From positions 98,557-162,556 of the forward strand of contig NW_008246104.1 of NCBI RefSeq assembly GCF_000281045.1: a stretch of DNA of 64,000 nt, given 5' to 3'. Each line of letters begins with the position of its first letter. Position 1 is the first letter of the stretch. Below the pieces are notes generated by a model, which was given only the letters and a program-made list of their open reading frames with translations, did not search any database and had not been told where the DNA came from. Origin of the DNA: Saprolegnia diclina VS20 (taxonomy: Eukaryota > Oomycota > Saprolegniomycetes > Saprolegniales > Saprolegniaceae). A program made the position numbers and the translations under genes. Shown piece after piece: positions 45,384 to 55,916 of this stretch.

Positions 45384-46100
45384 ATGGCCGACGACGCAGA
45401 CGCCGGGTGCTTTGCGCAGCCGCTCGACAGCACGGATGGTCTCTCGTCTCGCGAGGCTAAGATCTGATGGCTGCGATGGTACATAGCGCTCATGTACGCG
45501 TCGCGCATGCAGTACTTGCACTCGGACGAGAACCAAGACAAGACGCGGCCCGACGCGCTCTTCATGTCGCGGCGGCAAGTGAAAAAGCACAGCGAGTTCA
45601 AGATCCACACGTCGCCGATCCCAGCGCTCAAGAAGATCGAGCCGGCGCACTCTTTGCACCACCACCACCACCGCAAGACGAGTGGCCTCCGAGGTAATGC
45701 GCATTGCCATCGACTGCATAGCCACCGTATCAACAAATGCGCAGTGGCTCAAATGGGCGCGGCCATGAACGGCGGCTGGATCCCATGCTTCCAGGCGGGC
45801 TGCCACTTTTGGCAGCACAAGGAAACGGGCCAGTGTGTGCCCAGCGACGCGCTCGGCAAGCCGTGTCCGTTCCACGCGCCAAACGAGCAGTGCGCGTGGA
45901 CGCCCAGTGGCACGGACGAGGCCAGCGACGACGAAGCGACCCCGCCGTTTCCCGCGAGCTTCAAGTTCTTGGAGCCGGACGTCCACCCACACAGCACGAG
46001 TACGCACGGCAAGTGCAATGTGCTGAGGTTATGCTGCCTCGCATTAGAACCGAAGAAGGCGCATGTCTCCCACATTGTGGTCCGCAAGAGCGAGCGATAA
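45384..46100 (+). CDS. Hypothetical protein with a Cys/His-rich segment
   Basis: ATG at 45384 (MADDADAGCFAQPLDS). An in-frame TGA at 45465-45467 is removed if 45441-45488 (48 nt, GTCTCT..ACATAG) is an intron, giving D-A-L-M-Y-A-S-R. Then follow KTRPDALFMSRRQVKKHSEF, a His run, an intron of about 55 nt after TSGLR, and a Cys/His block (GWIPCFQAGCHFWQHKETGQ, then CVP and PCPFHAPNEQCAW) that could bind zinc. A last 48-nt intron (from GTACGC near 46001) gives the tail KPKKAHVSHIVVRKSER. I do not recognise the family. The intron that removes the TGA is plausible but unproven. Confidence 0.55.
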
Positions 46101-46839
46101 TAGGGTCAGGCGACTGCAGCGAGCGAGCGACCGATGTGCGAGAGATCGATGGACGTGTAGAAATCCAGCGACTAGATTCCTCACACGAGGTAATGCTTCG
46201 TCGGTAATGCTGGACTCAAACAACGTCCTTCCCTCCACGACTGCGTTGGTCACGACGCTGGCCCCATGCGTGTCCCAGGCGTCACCACAGCAGCTTGCAA
46301 TTCTCTTAACCAAGTACACATTCCACAAATCGAATCCACAGATCGCGCGTCCCTTGGCATGCGCCGATCCTGTTCTAATTGAAGAAGATGGAGGTAATCG
46401 CCAACCGAGCCCGCTCTCGGTTCGTCCAAGAACGCGGATGTGACGAGGCGGCATCACACGCCGCTTCCCGCTGGTGCCACCGTGCGTTAAACGCGTCCAA
46501 GGCGGCTTTATACGTTTTTTTATTCACGCCGTCATGCCGTTATGCAGTCATCAAGGTATGTTGTATATTTAACGTGAAGAAATATGTGTTTATAGAAGAA
46601 AGTCAATAGTTTAAATATCTATAAACGCTATATTCACCACTAGAACATAGAGGGTATAGGCTTTAAAAGGGCGGTAAAAAGCCGACTGGGGGCGGATCTG
46701 TGGCACCTTGAAGTTGGTGCACACGAAGATGTACTTGTTTTTGCGAATTCCGTCGGTTGTCTGCGGCCAGTCCGGATGAATTCCTTGGCAACCGGCGAGA
46801 AATCTTTGGTGCGGTTTTCTCACTTGAGAATTGTCGGCG
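46101..46839. other. Intergenic region, nothing recognised
   Basis: About 740 bp, AT-rich at 46500-46680. No supported gene. Confidence 0.5.
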
Positions 46840-48764
46840 ATGGCGACGATGCAGCATAGCCAGTCGGACGTGTCCCTAGGGACGTCTGGCGCATGGGCCG
46901 AGATCAAGAAGGAAGAGGGCATGCGCAAGCGCTCCAACACGGCGCAGAACCTCCAGTTCTATGGTACGCGCCGCTTCGTGACGAGCAGATGCATATCTTT
47001 TACATGGTAGTCGAGGAGCAGAAGCGCCTGTACCAGGAACTGCCCTTCATGGCGCTCCCGGGTATGCGCCGGCAGTCGTTCCAGCGCGAGCGCAGCTTCT
47101 CGAACCTCAAGAGCAAGAGCTCGTGGGGCAGCTTTGGTAGCATCACCAACTTGGTCGCGCGCGGCGACGAATCGCAGGCGCTGCTGCCCGATACGCGCGG
47201 CGAGCCGGGCTACACCGTGCCGCTCTTGCTCTCGTGCTGCGTGGCGCTCATGAGCGCGTTCCAGTTTGGCTACAACACGGGCGTCACCGGCGCCTTGAAC
47301 CCGAACGTGATTTTCCCCGACGACGTCAAGACGCCGGACCAAAAGAGCTTTGAGTGGTCGATTTGCGTCTCGGTCTGGGCGATCGGTGGTCCCCTCGGCT
47401 CGATCGTCGCGGGCAACCTCAGCCAAAAGTACGGCCGCAAGAAGACGCTCATCTTGGACTGCTTCCTCTTTATCTTTTCCGGCGCGCTCATGGCTTGCGC
47501 GGTCAACATTTACTGGCTCATCCTTGGCCGTTTCCTTGTCGGCTTTGCCGCCGGTATCGTGAGCGTCGTCGTGCCTCTGTATCTTGGCGAGCTCGCGCCG
47601 CCCAACCTTCGTGGTATGTGAAGTCCGCATATTGCTTTAGCTCGTGTACTCATGAACGCACTTCAGGCGCGCTCGGTACGGGCTACCAGTTTGGTGTCGT
47701 CTTGGGCATCTTGGCAGCCGACATCATGGCCTTTGGCTTCTCGGACTACAGCACGGGCATTGCGCACCCCGGTTGGCGCTTCATGTTTGGCTTTACGATC
47801 ATCCCGGCCTTCCTTCAGGTGAGACGACGACGTTGACGCCAGAAGGTTCATGGCATTGGCATGTAGTTGGCGCTCGCGTCGTTCTTGACAGAGTCGCCGC
47901 GTTGGCTCTTGACGCAGAACAAGCCCAAGGAAGCGGCCGGTGCGTACCGTCGTCGGCGATGCTTGTCAGGACACTCATGTTTCTGCTAGAAATCTTGCGC
48001 CGCTTGCGTGGCACGACCGACGTGTATGAGGAAATCGACAGTATTTGCTCGGCGAGCGACAACGAAAACTCGGGCATGACCATGTGGCAGGTCCTCGGCG
48101 ACAAGAGCATTCGCTTCCCGCTCATCGTCGGCGTCACGCTCCAAATCGCGCAGCAGCTCTCGGGCATCAACGCCGTCATGTTTTACGCGAGCTCGTTCTT
48201 CCAGGGCGTGCACCTCTCCAACCCGCTCGTCGGCACGACGCTTGTCGGTGTCGTCAACGTTGTCTCGACCGGCGTCGCGCTTGTGCTCATGGACACGGCG
48301 GGCCGGTACTCCATCGCTTCCTTCATCGTATCGTCTTCATATCACTTTGTTGTAGCCGCCCGCTCCTGCTCTGGTCGTGCGGTGGCATGATCCTCTCGTG
48401 CGTCGTGCTGACGCTCGGCTTGTGGCAGCTCTTGCCGTACTACGAGATGGTCAGCGTCGGCGGCGTCATGCTCTTTGTGTGGTTCTTTGAGATTGGTCTC
48501 GGTCCGATTCCGTGGCTCATCGTCGCCGAGATGTTCCCGGCCAAGCCGCGCCCGACCGCGATGGCGCTCGCGACCATGGTCAACTGGCTCTTTAGCTTTG
48601 TCATTGGCATTACGTTCCCGATGCTCCAAAACCACTTGCTCGAAAACTCGTTCGTGCCCTTTGGCATTGCGCTTGTCCTCGCGTTTGCCTTTACGTTCAA
48701 GTACGTGCCCGAGACGAAGGGCAAGACGCTCGAAGAGATCCAGCAAGACATGGCGCACATGTAG
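46840..48764 (+). CDS. MFS sugar transporter (GLUT/SP family)
   Basis: Hexose transporter-like protein of the major facilitator superfamily, six exons, 12 hydrophobic segments. Intron 46964-47010 joins the cytoplasmic N-terminus. Family motifs: FQFGYNTGVTGALN (helix 1), NLSQKYGRKKTL (loop 2-3), GRFLVGFAAGIVSVVVPLYL, GELAPPNLRGALGTGYQ, TESPRWLLTQNK, QIAQQLSGINAVMFYAS (helix 7), DTAGRRPLLLWSCGG, GPIPWLIVAEMFPAKPRPTA, and PETKGKTLEEIQQD after helix 12. The DxxGRRPLLLW block is recovered only by removing the intron that starts at GTACTCC (~48306). The Ser/Arg-rich N-terminal ~105 residues are longer than usual. Substrate not deducible. Confidence 0.92.
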
Positions 48765-48904
48765 ACAGTGCTGCGCGAAGCTCGTGGCGCTAGGTCCACT
48801 TGATACACTGATACGATTTGCATCTCGAGCGTGTGTGTGTTTTTGTACCGCAACCGCCACCTTGAAACCGTGGCCTAAATTTACGACGTCGCCTTGTCGG
48901 AAGC

Positions 48905-49382
48905 ATGCTGCGCCGCCGGCCCGAGTACGAGTACGCCAAGGGCCTCGTCGAAGCGTAGGACGCGGTTGATGATGATGTTGCGGGGCAAACCATGGCGGTG
49001 TAGGTACTTTGTGATCCTCACGCGCGGCTGCGGCAACGAACGCTGCAGCAACGCCTACTGCAAGTCCAACCCAGCAGCTCTGCGCGTGACAGCGAACGAG
49101 GCGGCGGCCAAGGCCCTCGTTTTGGCTGTCGAGGCGCCGATGGCCATTTGCCTCACGCCGCTCCAGATCGACATTGGGCCCGAGACCAACGACGACGACG
49201 AGACGCCAGCGACCGAGCATGGCGATGCTTGTCCGTCGACGCCACGAAAGCGCTTGACCACCGCCGTGCAACTCGACACGTCCATCAACAGCCCACAGCG
49301 CGCATCGAAAGCCACCAAGGGCAAGTTGCTCTCGCCGCCCCGGCGGTCGATCAACCACGCGACGGAAGAGGCCAAGCATTAG
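48905..49382 (+). CDS. Solitary AZUL zinc-finger protein
   Basis: 142 aa from two exons (intron 48955-49003). Residues ~4-60: EYEYAKGLVEAYFVILTRGC, then GNERCSNAYCKSNPAAL and TANEAAAKALVLAV. This is the AZUL fold (helix, four-Cys zinc site GC..C..C..C, helix) otherwise best known at the N-terminus of UBE3A ubiquitin ligases, where it binds the proteasome subunit Rpn10. Here no HECT domain follows; the C-terminal ~75 residues are Thr/Pro/Lys-rich and disordered. A proteasome-linked role is inference from UBE3A. Confidence 0.75.
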
Positions 49383-50223
49383 GCGCCCTCCTTCTCAACA
49401 CGACCCATTTCCATGCCTTAGTATATAAGAACTGACACGAGACCCATCCAGTCCATACCAACCACTCTGCTAAAACTAACGTTGCTCTGGTGGGGCGATC
49501 AACGATAGCAAAGTTGTGTATATCGACTCTTGCATTGACGAGCACTCTGCAGTGCCATCGTGGACTAAAGCCAATCTTGCTCAGCTACACGCGTGGACTC
49601 TGACGTCACTGCTGACACGTCGTGGGGGCCTCCACGTATGGCGGGAAGGCCAATCGAGAGATGCAAAGGCGGTAGTTGCCAGTGCAAATGGCTCAATGGT
49701 CAAATGACATGCCAAACAGCTCCTGGCATCCTGCAGCACCAGCTAGCATGGGCCTCCGAGGCGTCTTGGACGTTTTGAAGCTATTCCAGAAATCTACTGC
49801 TGATCTACTTTTTGAGCAAATCCCACGTGTTCATTCGCATATCAAGCACGTGAATAGGCGACTTTGCGACTTGCTCTACCCTGCACACTTTTGCATTTTC
49901 ATGATTTTCGAGATTTATTTTCACATTTTGGATTTTGGTCGACAAGTGAGAAGCCTCGCCACTTGCGCACTCGTGGAGCAGCACGGGTACCCGACACCGC
50001 TGCGGTCGCTTTCTGCCACCTGCCTATTCTCTTATTTCCTTGAGCAAATAACTCGGTTCTTCGAATGACAGTAAGAAGACGATACCTTTTCAATGCTCGC
50101 TGCAACGCTTGTCTCGGCGCCTGTTCTTGGTTGTCGATGGCGCACTTGTGATAGTGTGCCCAGCAAGATAAAGATCACCACACAACGTCCCTCTGCATGC
50201 ACATGCAATTTCCTTCATTTACT
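49383..50223. other. Convergent intergenic region
   Basis: About 840 bp between convergent genes. No supported gene. Confidence 0.5.
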
Positions 50224-51495
50224 TTACTCTTGGCCGACGGGCGCGACGACGGGGGCCGGTGGGTCATTGGGCGTCGGCGTCGCCAGTGGGCGCCACGAGG
50301 GCAAGAGCGACACGAGGAGGCCCATGAGAAAGATCTGCAAGTCTTTCCACCAGCCGCCTTCGGCCGGAATCGTCAAAAACGGGGTTGTCGGCGCCACATT
50401 TTCCATCGGGGGCACCTCAAAATCGTTGTTGTCATTGGCTGCATTCGGGATCGGCGTCGGTGCTTCTGGGTGGTTGCCTTGGATCATGTCGTAAACCTTG
50501 TTGAGAATGCCCGTGAGGTACAGGTAGATGACGCTCGAGATGCCAAGGAGCAAGTACAATCGGGGCAGCGGGAGGTCTTGTCCGATGATGTACATCATGA
50601 CGGCCATCTTGACCGCGAGCTTCAAGTCGAGAAGAGCGAGGACGGCGCGGATGGCGGCGAACCGACGACGGGGCATCGGCGCCTCGGCGACCGGCACGTC
50701 GTCGCGGTACACGGTGAACGTCCGCGTCGTGAACGACGAGATGTTTGTGAGCGGTGACGCCGACGGCTGGTGCGCGCCGTAGATCTGCTGGCACTCTTGC
50801 ACGTGTCGGAGAAACTGGATTTGCATCAACAGCAGCGTCTCCTGCTGCGCGAGATAGTGCTGAAGCTGGAGGGTCTGGACACCCGGCATCGCAGGGAAGC
50901 ACGGCGGTGGCGACGGTGTCTCGGCCGACGCTTGTGGGAACGGGGACATGGGCGGAATAGGCATGGACGGTGCGGCGCCGACGTGGGGCACGGCACCGGG
51001 AGGGGGCATTGGCATCTGTGGCAGCGGAAATGCGAATGGCGACGTCGCCGTGGATGCTGTGGGTGCGGCCATCGTGGGCGGCGCGACGGGCATCGGCGCC
51101 GCAGGTACAGCAGCGGGGCTCGATGCGACTGGTGCTGCTGCTGACGTCGGCGGGCTTCGCACCGGCGCCGGCTTGTCGGGGTTGCTCACGAGCAAGTGGA
51201 ACGTGTACACTTCATTGGGCTCCATCTACATGCGCGCATGCGTGAGATCCAAGGCGGTCTTGAGGCAGCGACGACGTACGCGCTTGAGCACTTGAGCAAG
51301 CGTTTGCGCGTTTTCGCAAATCTTGCCGCCAAAGATGAGCCGCTGGTGCTTGGGCTCTGCGTCCATACGCTCCTGGAGCGCTTCCTTGAGCGCCAAGACC
51401 GAGCTCGAGCTCTCCATCTCGAGGGCCACCGTCAGGTTGCGCTCGTAGACGTTCTTGACCGCGATCTTGACCGTCATGTCCTCGTCGCTGCTCAT
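50224..51495 (-). CDS. HERP-like ubiquitin-domain ER membrane protein
   Basis: Two exons (intron 51226-51279) give 405 aa. Residues ~8-75 are a ubiquitin-like domain (MTVKIAVKNVYERNLTVALE, ALKEALQERMDAEP, HQRLIFGGKICENAQTL). A Pro/Ala-rich linker follows, then a Gln-rich helix (LQLQHYLAQQETLLLMQIQF) and RRRFAAIRAVLALLDLKLAV. A hydrophobic hairpin (AVMMYIIGQDLPLPRLYLLL; GISSVIYLYLTGILNKVYDM) and a last hydrophobic stretch near the C-terminus match the membrane part of HERPUD proteins, which act in ER-associated degradation. A CCAAT core lies 44 bp upstream of the ATG (51539-51543). The Pro-rich linker is longer than in animals. Confidence 0.75.
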
Positions 51496-53586
51496 GTTGG
51501 CGACCTGAGCCGAAATATCTGAATTCTCCCGAAACGAGCCAATACAAAGACTTATTATAGATTGACCTCTTTTTAGTGACATGGGTACTGGAACCATGCA
51601 GTAGAAATGACGTTGTACCTCGGTATAGGAGCATCACGGCGAGCAGCGATGGACGCGCTATATTTGGCCCATCGTATGACGTGGCAACCGGATAGGCGAT
51701 GGAGATCCGGTAAAACCTGTCACATACGATTTCACGAGAGAATTAATATACATGCATTCCTAGAGGTCTCGCCGAATTTTTCGGCGCGAAAAGTTGGTGT
51801 GGACATGGTTCAACTTCGGTCAGAGGCGCTTCGTGAGCGCGCAGCCGAGCACTGACGTGCCACTGCGTTTCAATGGCCGACGAGACGGTATGAAGGAACA
51901 CCACTCTGGCCGCGGCGTTCGAATTCCTTGAGCCTATCAAATCGTTTGAAAATTTCCGGCGTCATTGGTGGTCGACATCGCTGTGGAGCAGGCATCGCAA
52001 GAAGCAACATACACATGCAGTGGGCAGACATGGGGGCATCAGGTGCAATAGTGCTCGCTTCCAGCCTGCAGAACACGGTGCCGAGACGATCAGCTCGAGT
52101 TGATGCATCGCATCCCTGGCGACATTGAACCAGCAATCACCGAAGCACTGGCCACAAACCGCGAGCACGATCGTTGTCAGTGGCACTTGCAGTGGGTTTG
52201 CCACGACCAACGTTCCATCTTCAACCCACATGGACGACGAAGGTTGCTTGACGACGGTGTTCCATCACATGCAGGCCGTCCATTGCTCCGTCGAAGGCGA
52301 CCTTGGCGTTGCGTCAAGGTCGGAGCATATCTCGCCAGGAGGAGAAGGTGATGCTTACGAAGTGGAAGCCTTGTGCGTGCGTCTTTGAGCGGTCTGGGCT
52401 GCGATGCTTCGGAAAGCATCGAACGAGTAGCAGCGCATGGAAGCGACGCAAGATTGCCGCCGGCGGAGGAGGGTCGGTAGAGGCAACAAGCGCGTGGCTG
52501 AACCGTTGTCCTCTCACCTTTCGCAGGGATTTGCATGTGCGATGGGAAGCCAACGGCACTGTCGGGCACATAGAAACCATTTAGGGACGTGGTCGACGCT
52601 ACTTGAGGCATATTCGACAGCTACTTTTTCTCTTTGGCTTGATTAGCTGCGGGAGGCAACTCTAGTAAACAGAGGAGGACGCAGTGGGGAGTCGCGAGGA
52701 CCCTCACACAGTTGGTGGTGGCATGGACACGACGTGGCATGCCGAGACGAGAAGTATCTTGGCGCGTTGAACCATAGTACACGCCGGTTATCGAGGCGGC
52801 AATTGCACCAGATGGGACATGCCACACGCGTCAGTGAACCAGACGAGTTGCATTGCTTGAAGAGCCGTACATTACGTCCAAATACTTGAACCCATCCCTT
52901 CCGGTAGTGTGTGCCACCCACATACCAATGGCGACTGCGGCGTGACTGCGCGCGGACGACGGTCCGACGTCGAGGTGCGCCATGACCGCTGTATCGCGAG
53001 CCTTTGCTCTAGTCCTCACGGCTGCTTGGCAACGGGCGCATACGTGGCAAATTGCGCGGCAAGGAAAGATTCGTGAAACGGTCCCGTTGATTTTTGGGTG
53101 CGTTTTCCAAACCCAAAATGCAAGTTGGCGCTCAAACCATAATAAAAATAGGACCGTCGTACCACTACTTTACAAAAAAAGTATCAAGTACATGCATTTA
53201 AACAGAGATTCGTTTTATCCAGTGGCATACTGTTTCAAAGGCTTGAGGTCTCATGCTGCATAATAATACACAACATGTATAAAATAGTAGTATTAAAAAT
53301 CGTTTCGAGAGCCGAATAATAAAATGTGCGTTCGCACGCTCAACCGCTTCCTTGCACCTTGTATGGACCGTCGGTAATAAAATACTTGCACACCCGTGTC
53401 TATACTCAGGCCAAGTACAAACGCGATGGTGGCATTGTATTGTGCGTCCCACCTCCAACACAATCAGTTTCGAATTTCCAGCGTCGAGCAGAAGTGGCGA
53501 TCCTTTGACCCAGTTCTTAGTTGCAGCATGACGAGTACGGTGATAAATGCATCGGACCATGGAGCTCATTGCGGACCGTAGCCTTT
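51496..53586. other. Gene-poor region
   Basis: About 2.1 kb. Overlapping minus-strand frames (52177-52611, 52314-52580, 51962-52231) have ATG codons and look weakly protein-like but carry no family motif and cannot be joined convincingly; possibly a decayed gene. AT-rich at 53130-53400. Confidence 0.4.
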
Positions 53587-54190
53587 ATGTGCTACGATAT
53601 CCAGACCCCGTCGAGCTCGGATGCGTCCTGGTCGCGCAACAGCACCGTGCTCGTGTGCCCACCGGCGTCGCGACACCCCACCTGTATGTACTTTTACACC
53701 TTGGGTGTCGTGGCCGTTCCGGAGACTTATGTATCTCTACTTGCCTTGTAGGTCGCACTTGCCACAAGCGGTACGTGCCTTTGCCTCGCCGTCGCGACGC
53801 TCATGCGAAGCTTGTAGGATTGATACGGTCCGCATTGGCATCATCTATACGCACATGGACGGCTACATTCTGATGCGCTGGTACCACGTGGGCTGCATTG
53901 CACCGCCGGACGACCTCATGGCCCACGACATTGAAGGCCTCGGCGAACGCGCGATGCGCCCGTATCGCTCGTGCATCTTTGAGTGGCTCGGTCGCAAGAC
54001 GACCAAGCCTCGCAAGCTACCACCAAGCCTGCTGGTGGGTTACCCTAAACCTCCGCTCGCGCCACCTGCCCATCGCCCGCTTCCGATCAAGTCGCCTCGC
54101 CACCAAACGTCGACGCGACGCTCGATCCTCGAATCGTATTTGCACGACAAGGGTCATCTGCAGCCGTCATTGGTGCCGCCGTGCCTCTAA
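53587..54190 (+). CDS. Solitary PARP-type zinc-finger-like protein
   Basis: Three exons (introns 53684-53751 and 53771-53817; the middle exon has only 19 nt) give 162 aa. The joined sequence reads RHPTCRTCHKRI, DTVRIGIIYTHMDGYILMRW and YHVGCIAPPDDL: a C-x2-C, then WYHxxC, as in the DNA-nick-sensing zinc finger of PARP1 and DNA ligase III. The first Cys codon is split by intron 1. The C-terminal ~70 residues are Pro/Lys/Arg-rich and basic. There is no catalytic domain. A DNA-binding role is inferred. The start at 53587 is the first ATG in this frame; an upstream exon cannot be excluded. Confidence 0.65.
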
Positions 54191-54850
54191 GTCGCCTCTC
54201 GCCTTCCTATTATAAGCCCGCTTCTCACTCTACTGCTGGAAATTATCTACTAATTTAAATTCAAATACTGGCATGGTCTTCGCCACTGACTAATCCTATG
54301 CGACTCCGTACGCCTAGTACCTCGATCGGAGGCATACTACGACGCAAAACACGAGAAAGCATCATCGTCCTACACTTTGACGGAAACGCTGGCTGCCATC
54401 ATCGTCGCTCTGCAAGGCTTCCAAAATGAGCTAATGCTTGCACCCTTCTGTTGGCGTGGTCTTTTCGAGAAGGCGGTGACGACGCTCAAGAGGGTGCACT
54501 TGAGTGGGGTGATTCGGTACATCTCGGCGGTACTCCACCCCACTCCACCCCACATATCTGTGCGATGGATGTAGTATATACTCCAGCGAACGCCTTGCAG
54601 AGAGAAATGCTGAGGCTCGATCGACGCCATGTAGCGCCAAGGCCTCCTGGCGGCTCGGGTGCCAAGTACGAGTGAGTACCAGTAGTACCCGAGCCACCAT
54701 GTCCCACCTGCTCGTCGCTGACGACGTTCCGGCGCTACGGCACAAAACCACGCATCTCCTGAAGTAGCCACGCAATGGCTCGCAGACGCAAAGACGGTGG
54801 AGGCCGGATGTGGATGGCAAAGCTTCGAGACTTTACGCAGACTTATTGTA
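54191..54850. other. Convergent intergenic region
   Basis: About 660 bp with no supported gene. A 10-bp unit ACTCCACCCC is repeated twice in tandem at 54532-54551. Confidence 0.5.
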
Positions 54851-55283
54851 TCAATGCGTCACGGGCTTCATGGGCTCTGCGCGCGCATTGTCGCCTTGCG
54901 TTTGCTGCTTGATGTTGGGCTCAACTTCTCCGATCAAGGCGCTATGCCATCGTTCATGAGACCCGATATCCTTCGGGAAGATCGCGTACATGTTGTCGCC
55001 ACGCACAATATATAAGCCCAAGTCGACCACTTGCACGTCGGCCTTGGCGGAATAAATACGCTCGAAGCTGTCGTCGAGCACGATGTTGATGCACTGGTCG
55101 TAGCCCTTGAGCGTGCCCTACATATCGCTGCATGAGCTCGAAGCCATCGGAGCACCGCCTACCACAAAGTTGCGCCCGTCGTTCGTCGTCACGGAGACCA
55201 TGTCTACGCAGGAAGAGGCCATGAGGCTGCGCACCGCGTCGTCGAGACGTACGGTCCACCATCTCTTGCAGGTACGACGCCAT
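54851..55283 (-). CDS. LSM8: U6 snRNA-associated Sm-like protein LSM8
   Basis: Subunit of the LSM2-8 ring that binds the 3' end of U6 snRNA in splicing. Three exons (55253-55283, 55163-55203, 54851-55117; introns of 49 and 45 nt) give 112 aa. Sm1: MVSVTTNDGRNFVGTLKGYD and QCINIVLDDSFERI. Sm2: VVDLGLYIVRGDNMYAIFPK, with the invariant IVRGDN. The tail NARAEPMKPVTH matches the NIRAEPL..V.H ending peculiar to LSM8, which separates it from LSM1 and LSM4. Length is typical. Confidence 0.93.
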
Positions 55284-55916
55284 CTCGCTTGATCGCACGC
55301 CAAGAAAATCCAACACCACAAACACACCGAATAATGCGTCCGGATGGAAATCCGGATGCAACGATACTATCCGGATATACGGATAATAAATCAATTTAAA
55401 ATATTAATAATATTTTGAGAAATGAGGAGAAGTGATGGCACCGTTGCGTCACCGGTCGCGTCGGGACGAAGACGAAGGCTTGCGATGTCTATGCCCGCGA
55501 TTCAGTGCACCGACTGCGATGTATTTTCGTCCTCTTTTCGGACGCAATGGGGCTGAACGCGAAATTGTCTTGGCGTCGGAACCCTCTCGCGCAATGGTGA
55601 TGGGCCGTGCCATCCAAAGCGACGATCGGGTCGGCAGAGATGGGCAGAGTGAAGATGGTTTCGCGCTCCTCGGCGCAAGCACTTGGCTCATGGAGTGGCG
55701 CCGCCTGGCTTTTTCCGTCAAAACATTGAGGCCTGGAACCGAATTTCACTTTCATTTCGGATTACTCCTGGTTCTAAAAATAATTTTCGTTCGGATGCAA
55801 TGGTTATATATGCAAATTTGTATCGCAAGCGGTCCATTGCATTGAGATCAAAGGGTGGTGAGTAACAGTCGGATTTTTGGACGCGGAATAGGCCGTTTGA
55901 GTCGCAAAGAACGCCA
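55284..55916. other. Divergent intergenic region
   Basis: About 630 bp between LSM8 and the next gene, AT-rich at 55330-55430 and 55760-55850. No supported gene. Confidence 0.5.

Noticed and set aside
45465-45467. In-frame TGA in the 45384 gene, considered as selenocysteine or pseudogene mark
   Set aside because: A 48-nt GT..AG intron (45441-45488) of the usual length and acceptor type removes it while keeping frame, which is simpler.
52177-52611. Minus-strand ORFs that might be a START-like gene
   Set aside because: No START motif is readable and exons cannot be joined; at most a decayed gene.
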